A DNA stretch of 20,690 bases. Source: RGIG3102 sp964649845. Its GTDB lineage: Bacteria > Bacillota > Clostridia > Oscillospirales > Ruminococcaceae. Shown here piece by piece: positions 7,054 to 14,851 of the stretch. The notes under the pieces are model-generated. The model searched no databases, was not told the DNA's origin, and saw nothing but the letters and a program-made list of their open reading frames with translations. The translations under genes and the position numbers were made by a program. Location of the stretch: contig CAZYSS010000035.1 of the NCBI GenBank assembly GCA_964649845.1, positions 1 to 20,690 of the forward strand, given 5' to 3'. Positions within the stretch are counted from its first letter, which is position 1; every line of letters begins with the position of its first letter.

Positions 7054-7824
7054 TTATTTCTCCTCTATGTGTACACTCTTGTAAAATTCCAATGTTTTAT
7101 AATCGTATCTGGTGTGCTCAAGCACATATTTTTCGCATATCCGGCACAACTGATAGCGTGCATTGCCTGTTATATTAAATGTGAACATTTTTTCCAGGTC
7201 TGCATATGCCAGATAGCGCAGGGCCATTACCGCTGCCCTTTCTGCTATATAAAAGCCAACATCATAGCTTTTGCCACAGGTGGCACACACTATATCGCCG
7301 TTTTCAGTATCAAAGAAAAACACATCTGTTTCAAACTGACCACAGCGTTTGCAGCCAAGCAGATTGGGTCTGAAGCCTGTATCACACATAAGACGCATTT
7401 CAAATGCTGCTTTGCACAGGGAAACAGACCATTTTTCTGTTGTAAGCATATGAAGCATATTCAGAAAAAGGCGGAGTATCTCATTGTTCATATCATCCGG
7501 CACGTTTACTTCGCATACCAGTTCAGACATATACATAGCCAGGGCAAGATACTCTACATTTGAGCTCAAACTGTGGAATATATGTTTCACAGAAGCTTCA
7601 TTTACCTGATAAAGCTCTGATGCACGGGACTCAAAAAGAACAAACTCACTGTATGTAAACAAACCTGTAGCGCTATGAAATTTGTTTTTCAATCTCATAG
7701 CGCCTTTTGCATATATGCTTATAACACCCAATTCTTTTGAAAGAACAGTAATAATTCTGTCATTTTCTTTAGTTTTTATCTCTTTTATTACTATTCCCGT
7801 TGCTTTTATCGTCTGATTTGCCAT
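7054..7824 (-). CDS. recO: DNA repair protein RecO
   Basis: Recombination mediator of the RecFOR pathway, loading RecA onto single-stranded DNA. The N-terminal OB-fold begins KATGIVIKEIKTKENDRIITVLSKELG. A zinc ribbon is visible as CKRC (158-161) and CATC (180-183), and the C-terminal helical part follows. Length of 256 aa is normal. The ATG at 7824 has no recognisable Shine-Dalgarno and lies inside the 3' end of yqzL in another frame, so translation probably depends on ribosomes terminating on yqzL. It ends one base before the mutS2 start. Confidence 0.93.
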   Translation of the reverse strand: MANQTIKATGIVIKEIKTKENDRIITVLSKELGVISIYAKGAMRLKNKFHSATGLFTYSEFVLFESRASELYQVNEASVKHIFHSLSSNVEYLALAMYMSELVCEVNVPDDMNNEILRLFLNMLHMLTTEKWSVSLCKAAFEMRLMCDTGFRPNLLGCKRCGQFETDVFFFDTENGDIVCATCGKSYDVGFYIAERAAVMALRYLAYADLEKMFTFNITGNARYQLCRICEKYVLEHTRYDYKTLEFYKSVHIEEK

Positions 7825-7924
7825 TGTTTTCGTTTTTCAGTGAAGAAGATATACTGCTTCTGTAGTTCAGATAATCCTGAACAGAACCAGTTTTGAGAAA
7901 CTGTTGCCAGTAATCTGTATTCAT
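7769..7924 (-). CDS. yqzL: YqzL-like small protein overlapping recO
   Basis: A 51-codon gene between era and recO. It begins MNTDYWQQFLKTGSVQDYLN and ends in a very hydrophilic tail (NENNGKSDDKSNGNSNKRDKN). The W-x-x-F-x-x-T-G-s-v-x-x-Y-L pattern and the position between era and recO are those of the YqzL-like family of Firmicutes. The ATG at 7924 has AGAGGTGG five bases upstream. Its last 56 bases overlap the start of recO in a different frame, so the polar tail may be shaped by the RecO coding constraint. A 6-bp pairing (AACCAC with GTGGTT) could partly cover its SD. Function is unknown. Confidence 0.8.
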   Translation of the reverse strand: MNTDYWQQFLKTGSVQDYLNYRSSISSSLKNENNGKSDDKSNGNSNKRDKN

Positions 7925-7999
7925 ATAACCACCTCTTTTATCTGTGTGGTTTTATTGTATGTAATTCACAACAAATTATAGGTGGAAATTTAAACCTTG

Positions 8000-8899
8000 T
8001 TATTCGTCTTTGAAGCCAAAGTCATTCAGGATAAAGTTGGAATCACGCCAGTCTTCCTTAACCTTTACCCAGCACTGCATATTTACCTTTGCAGACAGGA
8101 ATTCTTCTATATCCGCTCTGGCCTGTGAGCCGATTTTTTTCAGCATTGCACCCTGCTTGCCGATAATCATACCTTTATGACTTTTGCGTTCGCAGTAGAT
8201 TACAACACTGATGTCTATAAGATTTTTGTCTTTGCGTTCTTTAAAGGATTCTACTTCTACATTTGTGCCGTGTGGAATTTCATCCCTCATATTCAGTAGC
8301 AGTTTTTCGCGCACAATTTCTGCAACAATAACCTTTTCAGGCATATCTGTAACTGCGTCATCATCAAAATAATGTGGACCTTCCATGGCATAGCCGTCAA
8401 TTTCAGCCATAAGTTCTTCAACACCGCTGTTTTCACGTGCAGAAATAACCATAACTTTATCAAAAACACCGAGTTCTTTGATTTTTTCTGCATGGATTAC
8501 AGCATCCTCTTCTTTTTTAAGGGTATCCTTTTTGTTGATTACAGCTATGGCAGGAATTTTTGCTTTCTTTATGCTTTCAACCAGAGCCAGCTCCGCTTCA
8601 TTAAATTCACCGTATGGTTCAAAAAGCATTACAGCTAGGTCCACATCGGCAATAGCTTTTGTGCTGGTTTTTACCATTCTTTCGCCCAGCTTTGTTTTAG
8701 GTGTATGAATACCAGGTGTATCCATAAAAACAAACTGTGTTGGGCCTTTTGTAAGTATGCCTGTAATGCTTGTACGGGTTGTCTGCGGTTTCTGTGTAAC
8801 GATAGCAATCTTTTCACCCAGAACAAGGTTCATAAGTGATGATTTACCCACGTTTGGCTTGCCCACAAGGGCAACAAAAATTGATTTGGAGTTTTCCAT
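8000..8899 (-). CDS. era: GTPase Era
   Basis: Essential GTPase for 30S subunit maturation that binds the 3' end of 16S rRNA. Motifs in order: G1 GKPNVGKSS (13-21), G2 around QTTRTSITG, G3 DTPG (60-63), G4 NKKD (122-125), G5 SA (153-154). The C-terminal KH domain contains GMIIGKQGAMLKKIG (GKQG at 247-250). Length of 299 aa is standard. The start ATG at 8899 has AAAGGA upstream and directly abuts the dgkA stop (TAAATG). About 75 bases separate it from yqzL, the largest gap in this part of the operon. Confidence 0.97.
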   Translation of the reverse strand: MENSKSIFVALVGKPNVGKSSLMNLVLGEKIAIVTQKPQTTRTSITGILTKGPTQFVFMDTPGIHTPKTKLGERMVKTSTKAIADVDLAVMLFEPYGEFNEAELALVESIKKAKIPAIAVINKKDTLKKEEDAVIHAEKIKELGVFDKVMVISARENSGVEELMAEIDGYAMEGPHYFDDDAVTDMPEKVIVAEIVREKLLLNMRDEIPHGTNVEVESFKERKDKNLIDISVVIYCERKSHKGMIIGKQGAMLKKIGSQARADIEEFLSAKVNMQCWVKVKEDWRDSNFILNDFGFKDE

Positions 8900-9367
8900 T
8901 TATTTATCCTTTTTTCTGTAATTGTCTATTGTAATAAAAAAGTATGAAAGTACGATATACAGCACCAGACCTGCAATATGTGTAAAATCATCAAGATAGA
9001 AATCCAGCACACGTTTTACACCTATGCTTTCTGTAAACATTATGGCAGCTATAACCACCGCGCCGATTGTCATAATCAGCACTGCACCGGCAGCTGTGTC
9101 CTTGGCATCACCGGCAGGCATCCAATGCTCTGCATCAGGCTTGTGTACAGCCCTTTCCACAGCTGTATTCATCAGCTCAAAAGCCGGCACAAGAAATGTC
9201 ACAAGCACCAGAATAACAGTTTCTGCAGTATCAAAATTATAAAACTGCATATGAAACCATACAAACAGCATAGCCACAATATCTATGCGCATATTGCGTT
9301 CTTCTGTTATGCCCAGTTTTATTCCTTTCCGGGCATATCCCATACTTTTCAAAAATCGTTTAATCAT
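8900..9367 (-). CDS. dgkA: Diacylglycerol kinase / undecaprenol kinase family protein
   Basis: A small integral membrane kinase of the prokaryotic DgkA family. In Gram-positive bacteria its main substrate is usually undecaprenol rather than diacylglycerol, feeding the lipid carrier pool for the cell wall. The catalytic segment FELMNTAVE (63-71) and the ATP/Mg-associated GDAKDTAAGAV (86-96) are intact. Three hydrophobic helices lie near 28-42, 48-66 and 95-115; a fourth at about 128-148 makes it somewhat longer (155 aa) than the usual 120-135. It starts two bases after the ybeY stop and ends directly against era. No cdd gene separates dgkA and era as in B. subtilis. Confidence 0.88.
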   Translation of the reverse strand: MIKRFLKSMGYARKGIKLGITEERNMRIDIVAMLFVWFHMQFYNFDTAETVILVLVTFLVPAFELMNTAVERAVHKPDAEHWMPAGDAKDTAAGAVLIMTIGAVVIAAIMFTESIGVKRVLDFYLDDFTHIAGLVLYIVLSYFFITIDNYRKKDK

Positions 9368-9369
9368 AA

Positions 9370-9867
9370 TTATTCTTTATCCGGGGAAATACCAATTCTT
9401 GGCAGGCCCATTTTTTCCAGAACCTGTTCTTCTTTCATTCTCATAATTCTTTCTTCTTCGCCGCCGTTTTCGTGGTCATAGCCAAGAAGATGGTGCATTG
9501 AGTGAACTGTGAGGAATGCCACTTCCCTGTCTGTGGAATGGCCATACATTTCAGCCTGCTGCAGTGCTTTTTCAAGGGAAATTACAATATCACCCAGCAT
9601 AATTGCACCTGTTTCCGGATTTTCATCATACACGCCGTCATTACCCAAAGGGAAAGATAGCACATCTGTTTCAACAGGTTTGTTTCTGAACTGACCATTG
9701 AGCAGTGCAATTTCTTCATTGCTTACAAGGGTAACTGATATTTCACAGTCAAACAGCATACCTTCATTTACCAGAACAGCATTGCAGCTTTTTCTGATAA
9801 GGCGGCGCATAGCCGGTGTGAATTCTACTTTATTCTGTTCGTTTGTAATCCATACTTTATTTGGCAT
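9370..9867 (-). CDS. ybeY: Endoribonuclease YbeY (rRNA maturation factor)
   Basis: Zinc-dependent protein involved in 16S rRNA 3'-end maturation. The zinc motif HSMHHLLGYDH (about 122-132) provides the three conserved histidines of the H-x3-H-x5-H pattern. The upstream segment NKPVETDVLSFPLG (about 62-75) and GDIVIS are also family hallmarks. I chose ATG 9867 (MPNKVWITN, 165 aa) because AGGTAAGAG precedes it; the frame is open to 9942 but that extension lies within phoH and has no family similarity. The first 11 bases overlap the phoH 3' end. It sits directly between phoH and dgkA. Confidence 0.93.
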   Translation of the reverse strand: MPNKVWITNEQNKVEFTPAMRRLIRKSCNAVLVNEGMLFDCEISVTLVSNEEIALLNGQFRNKPVETDVLSFPLGNDGVYDENPETGAIMLGDIVISLEKALQQAEMYGHSTDREVAFLTVHSMHHLLGYDHENGGEEERIMRMKEEQVLEKMGLPRIGISPDKE

Positions 9868-10873
9868 AATATCTCTTACCTGTCTTTCTGTCGTTAAAAT
9901 TTGGCTTTTCAAATTTTGGTTTTTCGTTGGCGGCTTTTTCATAGGCTTTTACAATATCCTGTACCAGCTTGTGACGTACAACGTCTTTTTCGCTGAGGCG
10001 TACAATTGCAATATCGTCTATGTTTTTCAGTATCTGCATTGCATCTTTGAGGCCGGATTTCTTTTCCCGCGGCAGGTCAATCTGTGTGATGTCTCCTGTG
10101 ACAACTACTTTGGAGCCCATACCCATACGTGTAAGGAACATTTTCATCTGTTCTTTTGTGGTATTCTGCGCTTCGTCAAGGATGATAAAGCTGTCGTCAA
10201 GTGTACGGCCGCGCATATATGCCAGCGGAGCAACTTCTATAACACCTTTTTCCACCAGTTTCCGGAATGTTTCAGGTCCCATCATATCAAAAAGGCCATC
10301 ATAAAGCGGACGCAGATATGGGTCAACCTTGCTCTGCAGGTCACCAGGCAGGAACCCCAGTCTTTCCCCTGCTTCCACAGCAGGGCGTGTAAGGATGATT
10401 CTGGAGACTGTACCTGCCTTGAATGCTTTTACAGCCATAGCAACTGCAAGATATGTTTTACCTGTACCTGCAGGTCCCACACCAAAGGTGATGGAATTTT
10501 TTTCAATTGCTTTCAGATATTCTTTCTGACCAAGGGTTTTTGCCCTGATTGGCTTGCCCTTTGATGTAAGAAGCACCAGTTCGCCTGTCAGTTCTCTTGC
10601 TTTGCTGCCATTATTTTCATAGGCGAGTGAAATACAGTAACGCACAGCCTGTTCATCAAGCTCTGTACCACGTTTATATAAATCTTCCATAGCTGTAAGA
10701 GCACTGATCGTATTGTTTACATTTTCATCATCACCGCTTACTTTGAATGTTGTGCCGCGGCATATGATAGCACTGTTCAGTGTCTTTTCCATATGGTTGA
10801 TATTTGTATTAAACGGACCGCATATAGCCAGTGCTATATCATTGTCCAGAACTTCAAAAAGTTTTTCTGCCAA
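9857..10873 (-). CDS. phoH: PhoH family ATPase
   Basis: A 338-residue cytoplasmic P-loop NTPase of the PhoH/PhoL type, usually linked to RNA metabolism and found beside ybeY. The Walker A segment GPAGTGKT (133-140) and Walker B FIILDEAQN (about 229-237) are intact, together with the conserved SRIILTRPAVEAGERLGFLPGD stretch. The start is TTG at 10873, with GAGGTGACA immediately upstream; the in-frame ATG at 10912 would place 13 extra residues before that SD and is rejected. It overlaps ybeY by 11 bases. The 7TM-HD phosphodiesterase gene pgpH that often lies between phoH and ybeY is absent. Confidence 0.94.
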   Translation of the reverse strand: MAEKLFEVLDNDIALAICGPFNTNINHMEKTLNSAIICRGTTFKVSGDDENVNNTISALTAMEDLYKRGTELDEQAVRYCISLAYENNGSKARELTGELVLLTSKGKPIRAKTLGQKEYLKAIEKNSITFGVGPAGTGKTYLAVAMAVKAFKAGTVSRIILTRPAVEAGERLGFLPGDLQSKVDPYLRPLYDGLFDMMGPETFRKLVEKGVIEVAPLAYMRGRTLDDSFIILDEAQNTTKEQMKMFLTRMGMGSKVVVTGDITQIDLPREKKSGLKDAMQILKNIDDIAIVRLSEKDVVRHKLVQDIVKAYEKAANEKPKFEKPNFNDRKTGKRYYAK

Positions 10874-10936
10874 AATGTCACCTCTAAAATATTTAATAAT
10901 TAAGTATAACATAAATATAAAAATAAGTAAATAATA

Positions 10937-12067
10937 TCAGGTTATCTGATAGTGCCCTGTCACAATGCAGTTGAGCAGCATACCTTTGTCATCAATAACA
11001 TAATCATAACTGCGGTTGATTTCTTTTTTCAGCAAATTATCGTTTTCAATCATATGCTGCAGCTGAAGGCGAGCAATATTTCTTGCGGTAAGAGTATCGT
11101 TTTCAATAATTACAGCCGCTAAACGACAGTGAGTCACTGTTCTGACCGTTACAGGCAGATGAAAACCCATGAAAGTGCAATACTCTATATCAGTATTATC
11201 CACACTTTCACTCCACTGTGAGGTGTCGGCTTCCTGTATACATATTTCCTGACCAAGAAATTCCAGATATACGGTTTTGTCTTTGTGGCCTGTCAGCACC
11301 TGGGAAGTTTTGCTGAACGGAATATAAATCGAATAAGTTTTATCGCACAGCGCTTCTATATATGCCCTGGTATCACTTGTATAGATATTACCATAAATAT
11401 CAGCAGTAGTGTGAGATACCAGCAAATCTCCCTGTGATACACTCTGCCCCAGTTCAACCGTTGAATAACCGGAATACACACGCAGGTCTGTTATAATTCC
11501 TGACATTGATGCAAATATATCCGCATCTGACAAATCCGAAATATAGTCTGCTCTCTGTTTTCTTGGATATATTTCACAGTTCAGCACACCTTTATAAAAA
11601 TTAAGGGAAATATGGCTTATGTCATTATTCATAGTTATAATGTTGTCTTTTGCCTGCTGCAGCTTATCTTTGTTATAAAAAGTACCTGCAGATATGCCCT
11701 GCCGGTAAAGCTGGGCTGATATTTCATTTTTCAGCAGAATATTATCTGTGTTTATTTTTATGTTCCAGATAATATTTGAAAAAAAATAAGATAAAAATAC
11801 AAAAACAACTACCCCTGCCAGCAGACCCTTTCTGTTTCTGAATTTACGAAGCCTGAAATACAGGCCTTTTTTTGAAATTATTCTTATTCTGCATTGAAAT
11901 CTGCGGGCAACAGCGGCAATTTTTCTGTAATCCTCTGCATAGCAGAGCGCTGTAAAACCCAAATGTGTACTTTCTATTTCAAATACAGGCAGGTCATTTT
12001 CCAGCATATAATTCAGAAAATCCGTATACAGTCCTGCAGTTACATTAAAACTGACCTTTGCAAACAT
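10937..12067 (-). CDS. yqfD: Sporulation protein YqfD
   Basis: A 376-residue membrane protein of the YqfD/SpoIV-like family, made in the mother cell in B. subtilis. The N-terminal domain (about 1-75, GLYTDFLNYMLENDLPVFEI and following) precedes one transmembrane helix (about 81-101). A long extracytoplasmic part includes GISAGTFYNKDKLQQAKDNI and GIITDLRVYSGYSTVELGQSV, a lipoyl/hairpin-like segment common in the family. The start at ATG 12067 is chosen because GAGGTATAAA precedes it; the ATG at 12079 lies upstream of this SD. It begins one base after yqfC stops. About 63 AT-rich bases separate it from phoH. Confidence 0.88.
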   Translation of the reverse strand: MFAKVSFNVTAGLYTDFLNYMLENDLPVFEIESTHLGFTALCYAEDYRKIAAVARRFQCRIRIISKKGLYFRLRKFRNRKGLLAGVVVFVFLSYFFSNIIWNIKINTDNILLKNEISAQLYRQGISAGTFYNKDKLQQAKDNIITMNNDISHISLNFYKGVLNCEIYPRKQRADYISDLSDADIFASMSGIITDLRVYSGYSTVELGQSVSQGDLLVSHTTADIYGNIYTSDTRAYIEALCDKTYSIYIPFSKTSQVLTGHKDKTVYLEFLGQEICIQEADTSQWSESVDNTDIEYCTFMGFHLPVTVRTVTHCRLAAVIIENDTLTARNIARLQLQHMIENDNLLKKEINRSYDYVIDDKGMLLNCIVTGHYQIT

Positions 12068-12068
12068 T

Positions 12069-12350
12069 TTATACCTCAAAAAACTCTATTTTTGTGATTT
12101 CACCGTCTATCTGCAGCTGAGCTTTGCTGAACGTCAGTATTTTCATATTCTGACCATATATATATACCAACTTACAGCCTGTATCCAGTGAAATTTTATT
12201 GCTGTCATACTCTATAAGTTTCCTGAAGCTTTCCACAATAAGATTTCCATTTATATCCACGCTCAACAAGGTGCTTACCGCTGAAATATCTTTATCCGCT
12301 ATTGACCTGAAAGCCTGCACAACACCGTCTTTTTTATATTTTATACTCAT
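12069..12350 (-). CDS. yqfC: Sporulation protein YqfC (YabP/YqfC family)
   Basis: A 93-residue protein of the YabP/YqfC family. The recognisable pattern is ESFRKLIEYDSNKISL, then VYIYGQNMKILTFSKAQLQI and DGEITKIEF at the C terminus. It starts at ATG 12350 with AGGTGAAAT directly upstream and is the first gene of the leftward operon leading to mutS2. In B. subtilis yqfC and yqfD are sigma-E controlled. I could not find a convincing sigma-E promoter in the 54-base divergent gap, although CATACATA on the minus strand (12400-12407) resembles a sigma-E -10. Confidence 0.87.
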   Translation of the reverse strand: MSIKYKKDGVVQAFRSIADKDISAVSTLLSVDINGNLIVESFRKLIEYDSNKISLDTGCKLVYIYGQNMKILTFSKAQLQIDGEITKIEFFEV

Positions 12351-12404
12351 ATTTCACCTAAAATACTGTTTTATAACATATATATTTATCAGCGAGGTGT
12401 ATGT

Positions 12405-13451
12405 ATGTTAATAAAAAAATTTATCTCACCTGTTTTGTATATCACTGTTTTGTATGTGCTTGTGACCAATGCCCGGGGAGTAATGATTTTTGTAAAAGAG
12501 GGATTGATGGTATGCTATGAAAGCATAATACCGTCTCTCTATATTTTTATGGTTCTGTCCAACATTATTGCGCAGAGTAGTGTAAGCAATATCTTCTCCG
12601 TGCCATTCATATGGTATTCAAACCTGATGAAAATAAAAGACAGGAAATACAGTGCTTTCCTGTTTTTGTCTCTGCTGGGTGGTTTTGCCGTGGGTGCAAA
12701 CCTGATTAAAAAACTGGAGCAGGCAGGATATGAGCAAAAAGCCATCAATGTATTGTCTGTTACAATGATAAACAATTCTTTTTCATTCTGTGTATTTGCA
12801 GTAGGTACAGGTTATCTGGGAAATACACGGACGGGAATAATGCTTTTTGTGTCCCTGGCTCTTGCAAGCCTTATCACAGGATTTATACTGTCGTTCTTTA
12901 TCGATTATAACATTGTTTCTCAGCAAAAATCAGTTTCAGAAACAAATGCTTCCCTGGTTGAATGTATCAACAACGCAGTTCAGAGCGTTCTTTCCATCTG
13001 TGGCTTTGTAATTATTTTCTATTGTGCCTGTGAAGTTGTTTCACTTTACACACTAAACAATAATTTATTCACTTTGATTTCAGGAATTTTTCTTGAAGTA
13101 ACAAGCGGATGTTTGAAAATCATTGATATTTATGGCAAAAATCTTTATTTATTATGTTTTTGTCTTAGTTTTCTGCCCGCCAGTACCATCTGTCAAGTAT
13201 ATTACTTTACAGAAAATCCACATATAATACGCACTCTTATTGCATCAAGAATCATACATACACCGGTCAGTCTGTTGATTCTGTCTCTTCTTGTCAATTT
13301 TTTCCCTGTTGCGGCAACAGTCAGCAGTAATCTTGTATTGACAGTGAAAGCGTATCAGCGCTCGGCAGAAATATCTTCTGTAATATTTCTGATAACTGTC
13401 ATATTCCTGATGATTATTGACCGAAACAGGTTATTTACTAAAACCGAATAA
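12405..13451 (+). CDS. YlbJ-like (nucleoside-recognition-domain) integral membrane protein
   Basis: A 348-residue polytopic protein with about eight hydrophobic helices. The segment FLSLLGGFAVGANLIKKLEQ followed by a G-x-E-x-K-A-x-x-V-L pattern resembles the GF/YPxGAK motif of YlbJ and SpmA-like nucleoside-recognition proteins, but the Pro and Lys of PxGAK are replaced (A-V-G-A-N), and the usual N-P-G-P-x-F reads N-N-S-F-S-F. I therefore call it YlbJ-like and divergent. The start at 12405 has GAGGTG five bases upstream; an ATG at 12401 is too close. It is divergent from yqfC, consistent with a sporulation role, but this is inference. The small four-Cys gene follows 31 bases downstream. Confidence 0.6.
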   Translation: MLIKKFISPVLYITVLYVLVTNARGVMIFVKEGLMVCYESIIPSLYIFMVLSNIIAQSSVSNIFSVPFIWYSNLMKIKDRKYSAFLFLSLLGGFAVGANLIKKLEQAGYEQKAINVLSVTMINNSFSFCVFAVGTGYLGNTRTGIMLFVSLALASLITGFILSFFIDYNIVSQQKSVSETNASLVECINNAVQSVLSICGFVIIFYCACEVVSLYTLNNNLFTLISGIFLEVTSGCLKIIDIYGKNLYLLCFCLSFLPASTICQVYYFTENPHIIRTLIASRIIHTPVSLLILSLLVNFFPVAATVSSNLVLTVKAYQRSAEISSVIFLITVIFLMIIDRNRLFTKTE

Positions 13452-13482
13452 TGATATATAATATATTTGCGAGGTGAATAAA

Positions 13483-13713
13483 ATGGGAATCTTCAATCAG
13501 AGAAAAAAACTTTTCGGCAACAAAATATCTCCAGCCTGTGAGTATTGTCAGCACGGCAACAAATCCAGCGACAATGCTATGGTCCTGTGCAGTAAAAAAG
13601 GTGTTGTATCCCCTTTTTATTCCTGTAGCAAGTTTATTTATATGCCAACAAAACGCATTCCTAAAAGAAGACCTAATCTGCCGGATTATTCCGCTGAAGA
13701 TTTTAAAATATAA
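13483..13713 (+). CDS. Small conserved-looking four-cysteine protein of unknown function
   Basis: A 76-residue basic protein. Four cysteines occur as C-E-Y-C (near residue 19), then L-C-S-K-K-G and Y-S-C-S-K-F, the layout of a small zinc ribbon. The C-terminal part is rich in Lys, Arg and Pro (FIYMPTKRIPKRRPNLPDYS) and ends in an acidic DFKI. The ATG at 13483 is chosen because GAGGTGAATAAA precedes it. It shares the rightward transcript with the YlbJ-like gene and ends 10 bases before a strong terminator. I do not recognise a named family; nucleic-acid or ribosome binding would be a guess from its charge and Cys pattern. Confidence 0.75.
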   Translation: MGIFNQRKKLFGNKISPACEYCQHGNKSSDNAMVLCSKKGVVSPFYSCSKFIYMPTKRIPKRRPNLPDYSAEDFKI

Positions 13714-13723
13714 ATACAGATAC

Positions 13724-13755
13724 AAAAAGCTGCAGCCAGATGCTGCAGCTTTTTT
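13724..13755 (+). terminator. Rho-independent terminator after the four-Cys gene
   Basis: A perfect 13-bp stem (13724-13736 with 13742-13754; GCTGCAGC core) with a 5-nt loop CAGAT is followed by a run of six Ts (13750-13755). It closes the YlbJ-like/four-Cys transcript. The flanking A and T runs make it possibly bidirectional. Confidence 0.9.
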
Positions 13756-13948
13756 GTGTTTTGGTTGTGTTTTTATTCTTATACCACAACTATGTCAAAC
13801 AAAAATCTATCCATTATTTTGTTTTATAAATTTAAATAAAAGGATAATGATTTTATTATTATTTCCATTTTTACTTATATAATATTACACCAACAGCATA
13901 TCAATATAATTTATTTCTCAATATTTAAAAAAACAATATGGATTTTTG

Positions 13949-13977
13949 TTGATTTTTGTTTTTAAATACTATATTAT
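13949..13977 (+). promoter_or_regulatory. Promoter of the araC-type operon
   Basis: TTGATT (13949-13954), a 17-base spacer, then TATTAT (13972-13977), about 29 bases before the start codon. A tandem decamer GATTTTTGTT at 13941-13950 and 13951-13960 overlaps the -35 and could be a binding site. The rest of the AT-rich gap 13756-13940 shows no gene or clear structure. Confidence 0.6.
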
Positions 13978-14005
13978 ATAAGATAGTGACTATTGGAGGT
14001 AAAAA

Positions 14006-14851
14006 ATGACTAATCCTTACAAACAATCATATAAACAAGATTTAATAGATAATGTAAGCCTTGCCATATTCAACTGTGGTCTGCAGAGCTGTACTCCGGG
14101 ACATTCCTGGGGCCCAGGTGTAAGAGATCATTTTCTCATTCATTTTGTATTATCCGGTAAAGGTCAGTATGTATGTAACGGCAAAACTTATTCTCTTAAA
14201 GCCGGGGATATGTTTCTTATAAAACCATCACAGGTTGTACACTATATTGCTGATAATAATGACCCTTGGGAATACTATTGGGTAGGCTTCAACGGTACAT
14301 ATGCACAAAAAACAGTGTCTTCCCTGCCTTTTAAAGACAATACACCTGTATATTCTCCAAAAGATTATGAATCCTGCAAAGAATATCTGTATCAGATTTA
14401 TGCAAACAGCGGCAGTTCATTAAGCAATTCCACTGCTATGGTGGGATATCTGTATCTTTTCCTGGCAAAACTGATGGAAGAAAACAATCTTATTTTTCCT
14501 ATGCCGTCAGTTACACAGTCCAGCTATGTAATTGAAGCAATCAAGTTTATTCAGTTCAACTATTCCACAGATATTTCTGTTGATGATATTGCCAATGCTG
14601 TAGGCATTAGCCGCAGCCATCTTTACAGGGTGTTTGTTTCCAATCTTGGTCAGTCCCCTATTGATTACCTGACAGAGTACAGAATCAACGAAGCCTGTGA
14701 CCTTATCAAAAATACCAATCTCTCTATCTCACAGATTGCTGTTTCTGTTGGTTTTTTTGACCAGTTCTATTTTTCAAGAGTATTCAAGAAAATCAAAAAG
14801 ATCCCGCCAAGCAAATATATGCAGAGCATAGAAAACCAGGGTGACGCATGA
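14006..14851 (+). CDS. AraC family transcriptional regulator
   Basis: A 281-residue AraC/XylS regulator. The N-terminal cupin-like sensing domain (about 20-150) includes HFLIHFVLSGKGQYVCNGKTYSLKAGDMFLIKP and the following W-E-Y-Y-W-V-G-F-N-G, typical of carbohydrate-responsive members such as MsmR/RhaS-like proteins. The C-terminal double helix-turn-helix (about 178-275) has DISVDDIANAVGISRSHLYRVF and SISQIAVSVGFFDQFYFSRVFKK. GGAGG lies nine bases before the ATG. The stop codon overlaps the start of the next gene (ATGA at 14848-14851), so the lipoprotein is translationally coupled. No sugar transporter or glycosidase lies nearby, so the inducer is not indicated by context. Confidence 0.92.
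   Translation: MTNPYKQSYKQDLIDNVSLAIFNCGLQSCTPGHSWGPGVRDHFLIHFVLSGKGQYVCNGKTYSLKAGDMFLIKPSQVVHYIADNNDPWEYYWVGFNGTYAQKTVSSLPFKDNTPVYSPKDYESCKEYLYQIYANSGSSLSNSTAMVGYLYLFLAKLMEENNLIFPMPSVTQSSYVIEAIKFIQFNYSTDISVDDIANAVGISRSHLYRVFVSNLGQSPIDYLTEYRINEACDLIKNTNLSISQIAVSVGFFDQFYFSRVFKKIKKIPPSKYMQSIENQGDA

Noticed and set aside
7018..7563. Plus-strand open frame of 181 codons opposite recO
   Set aside because: Antisense to RecO, which has a clear zinc ribbon and operon context; no SD and no recognisable motif.
8978..9481. Plus-strand open frame of 167 codons opposite dgkA and ybeY
   Set aside because: Antisense to recognised genes, with a shadow-type composition.
9698..10564. Long plus-strand open frame (288 codons) opposite phoH and ybeY
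   Set aside because: It lies antisense to two well-recognised genes, has no good SD, and its Cys/His/Phe-rich product is typical of antisense shadow frames.
12351..12404. Divergent sigma-E promoters between yqfC and the YlbJ-like gene
   Set aside because: Partial matches exist (CATACATA, TCATATT) but no pair has acceptable spacing on either strand.
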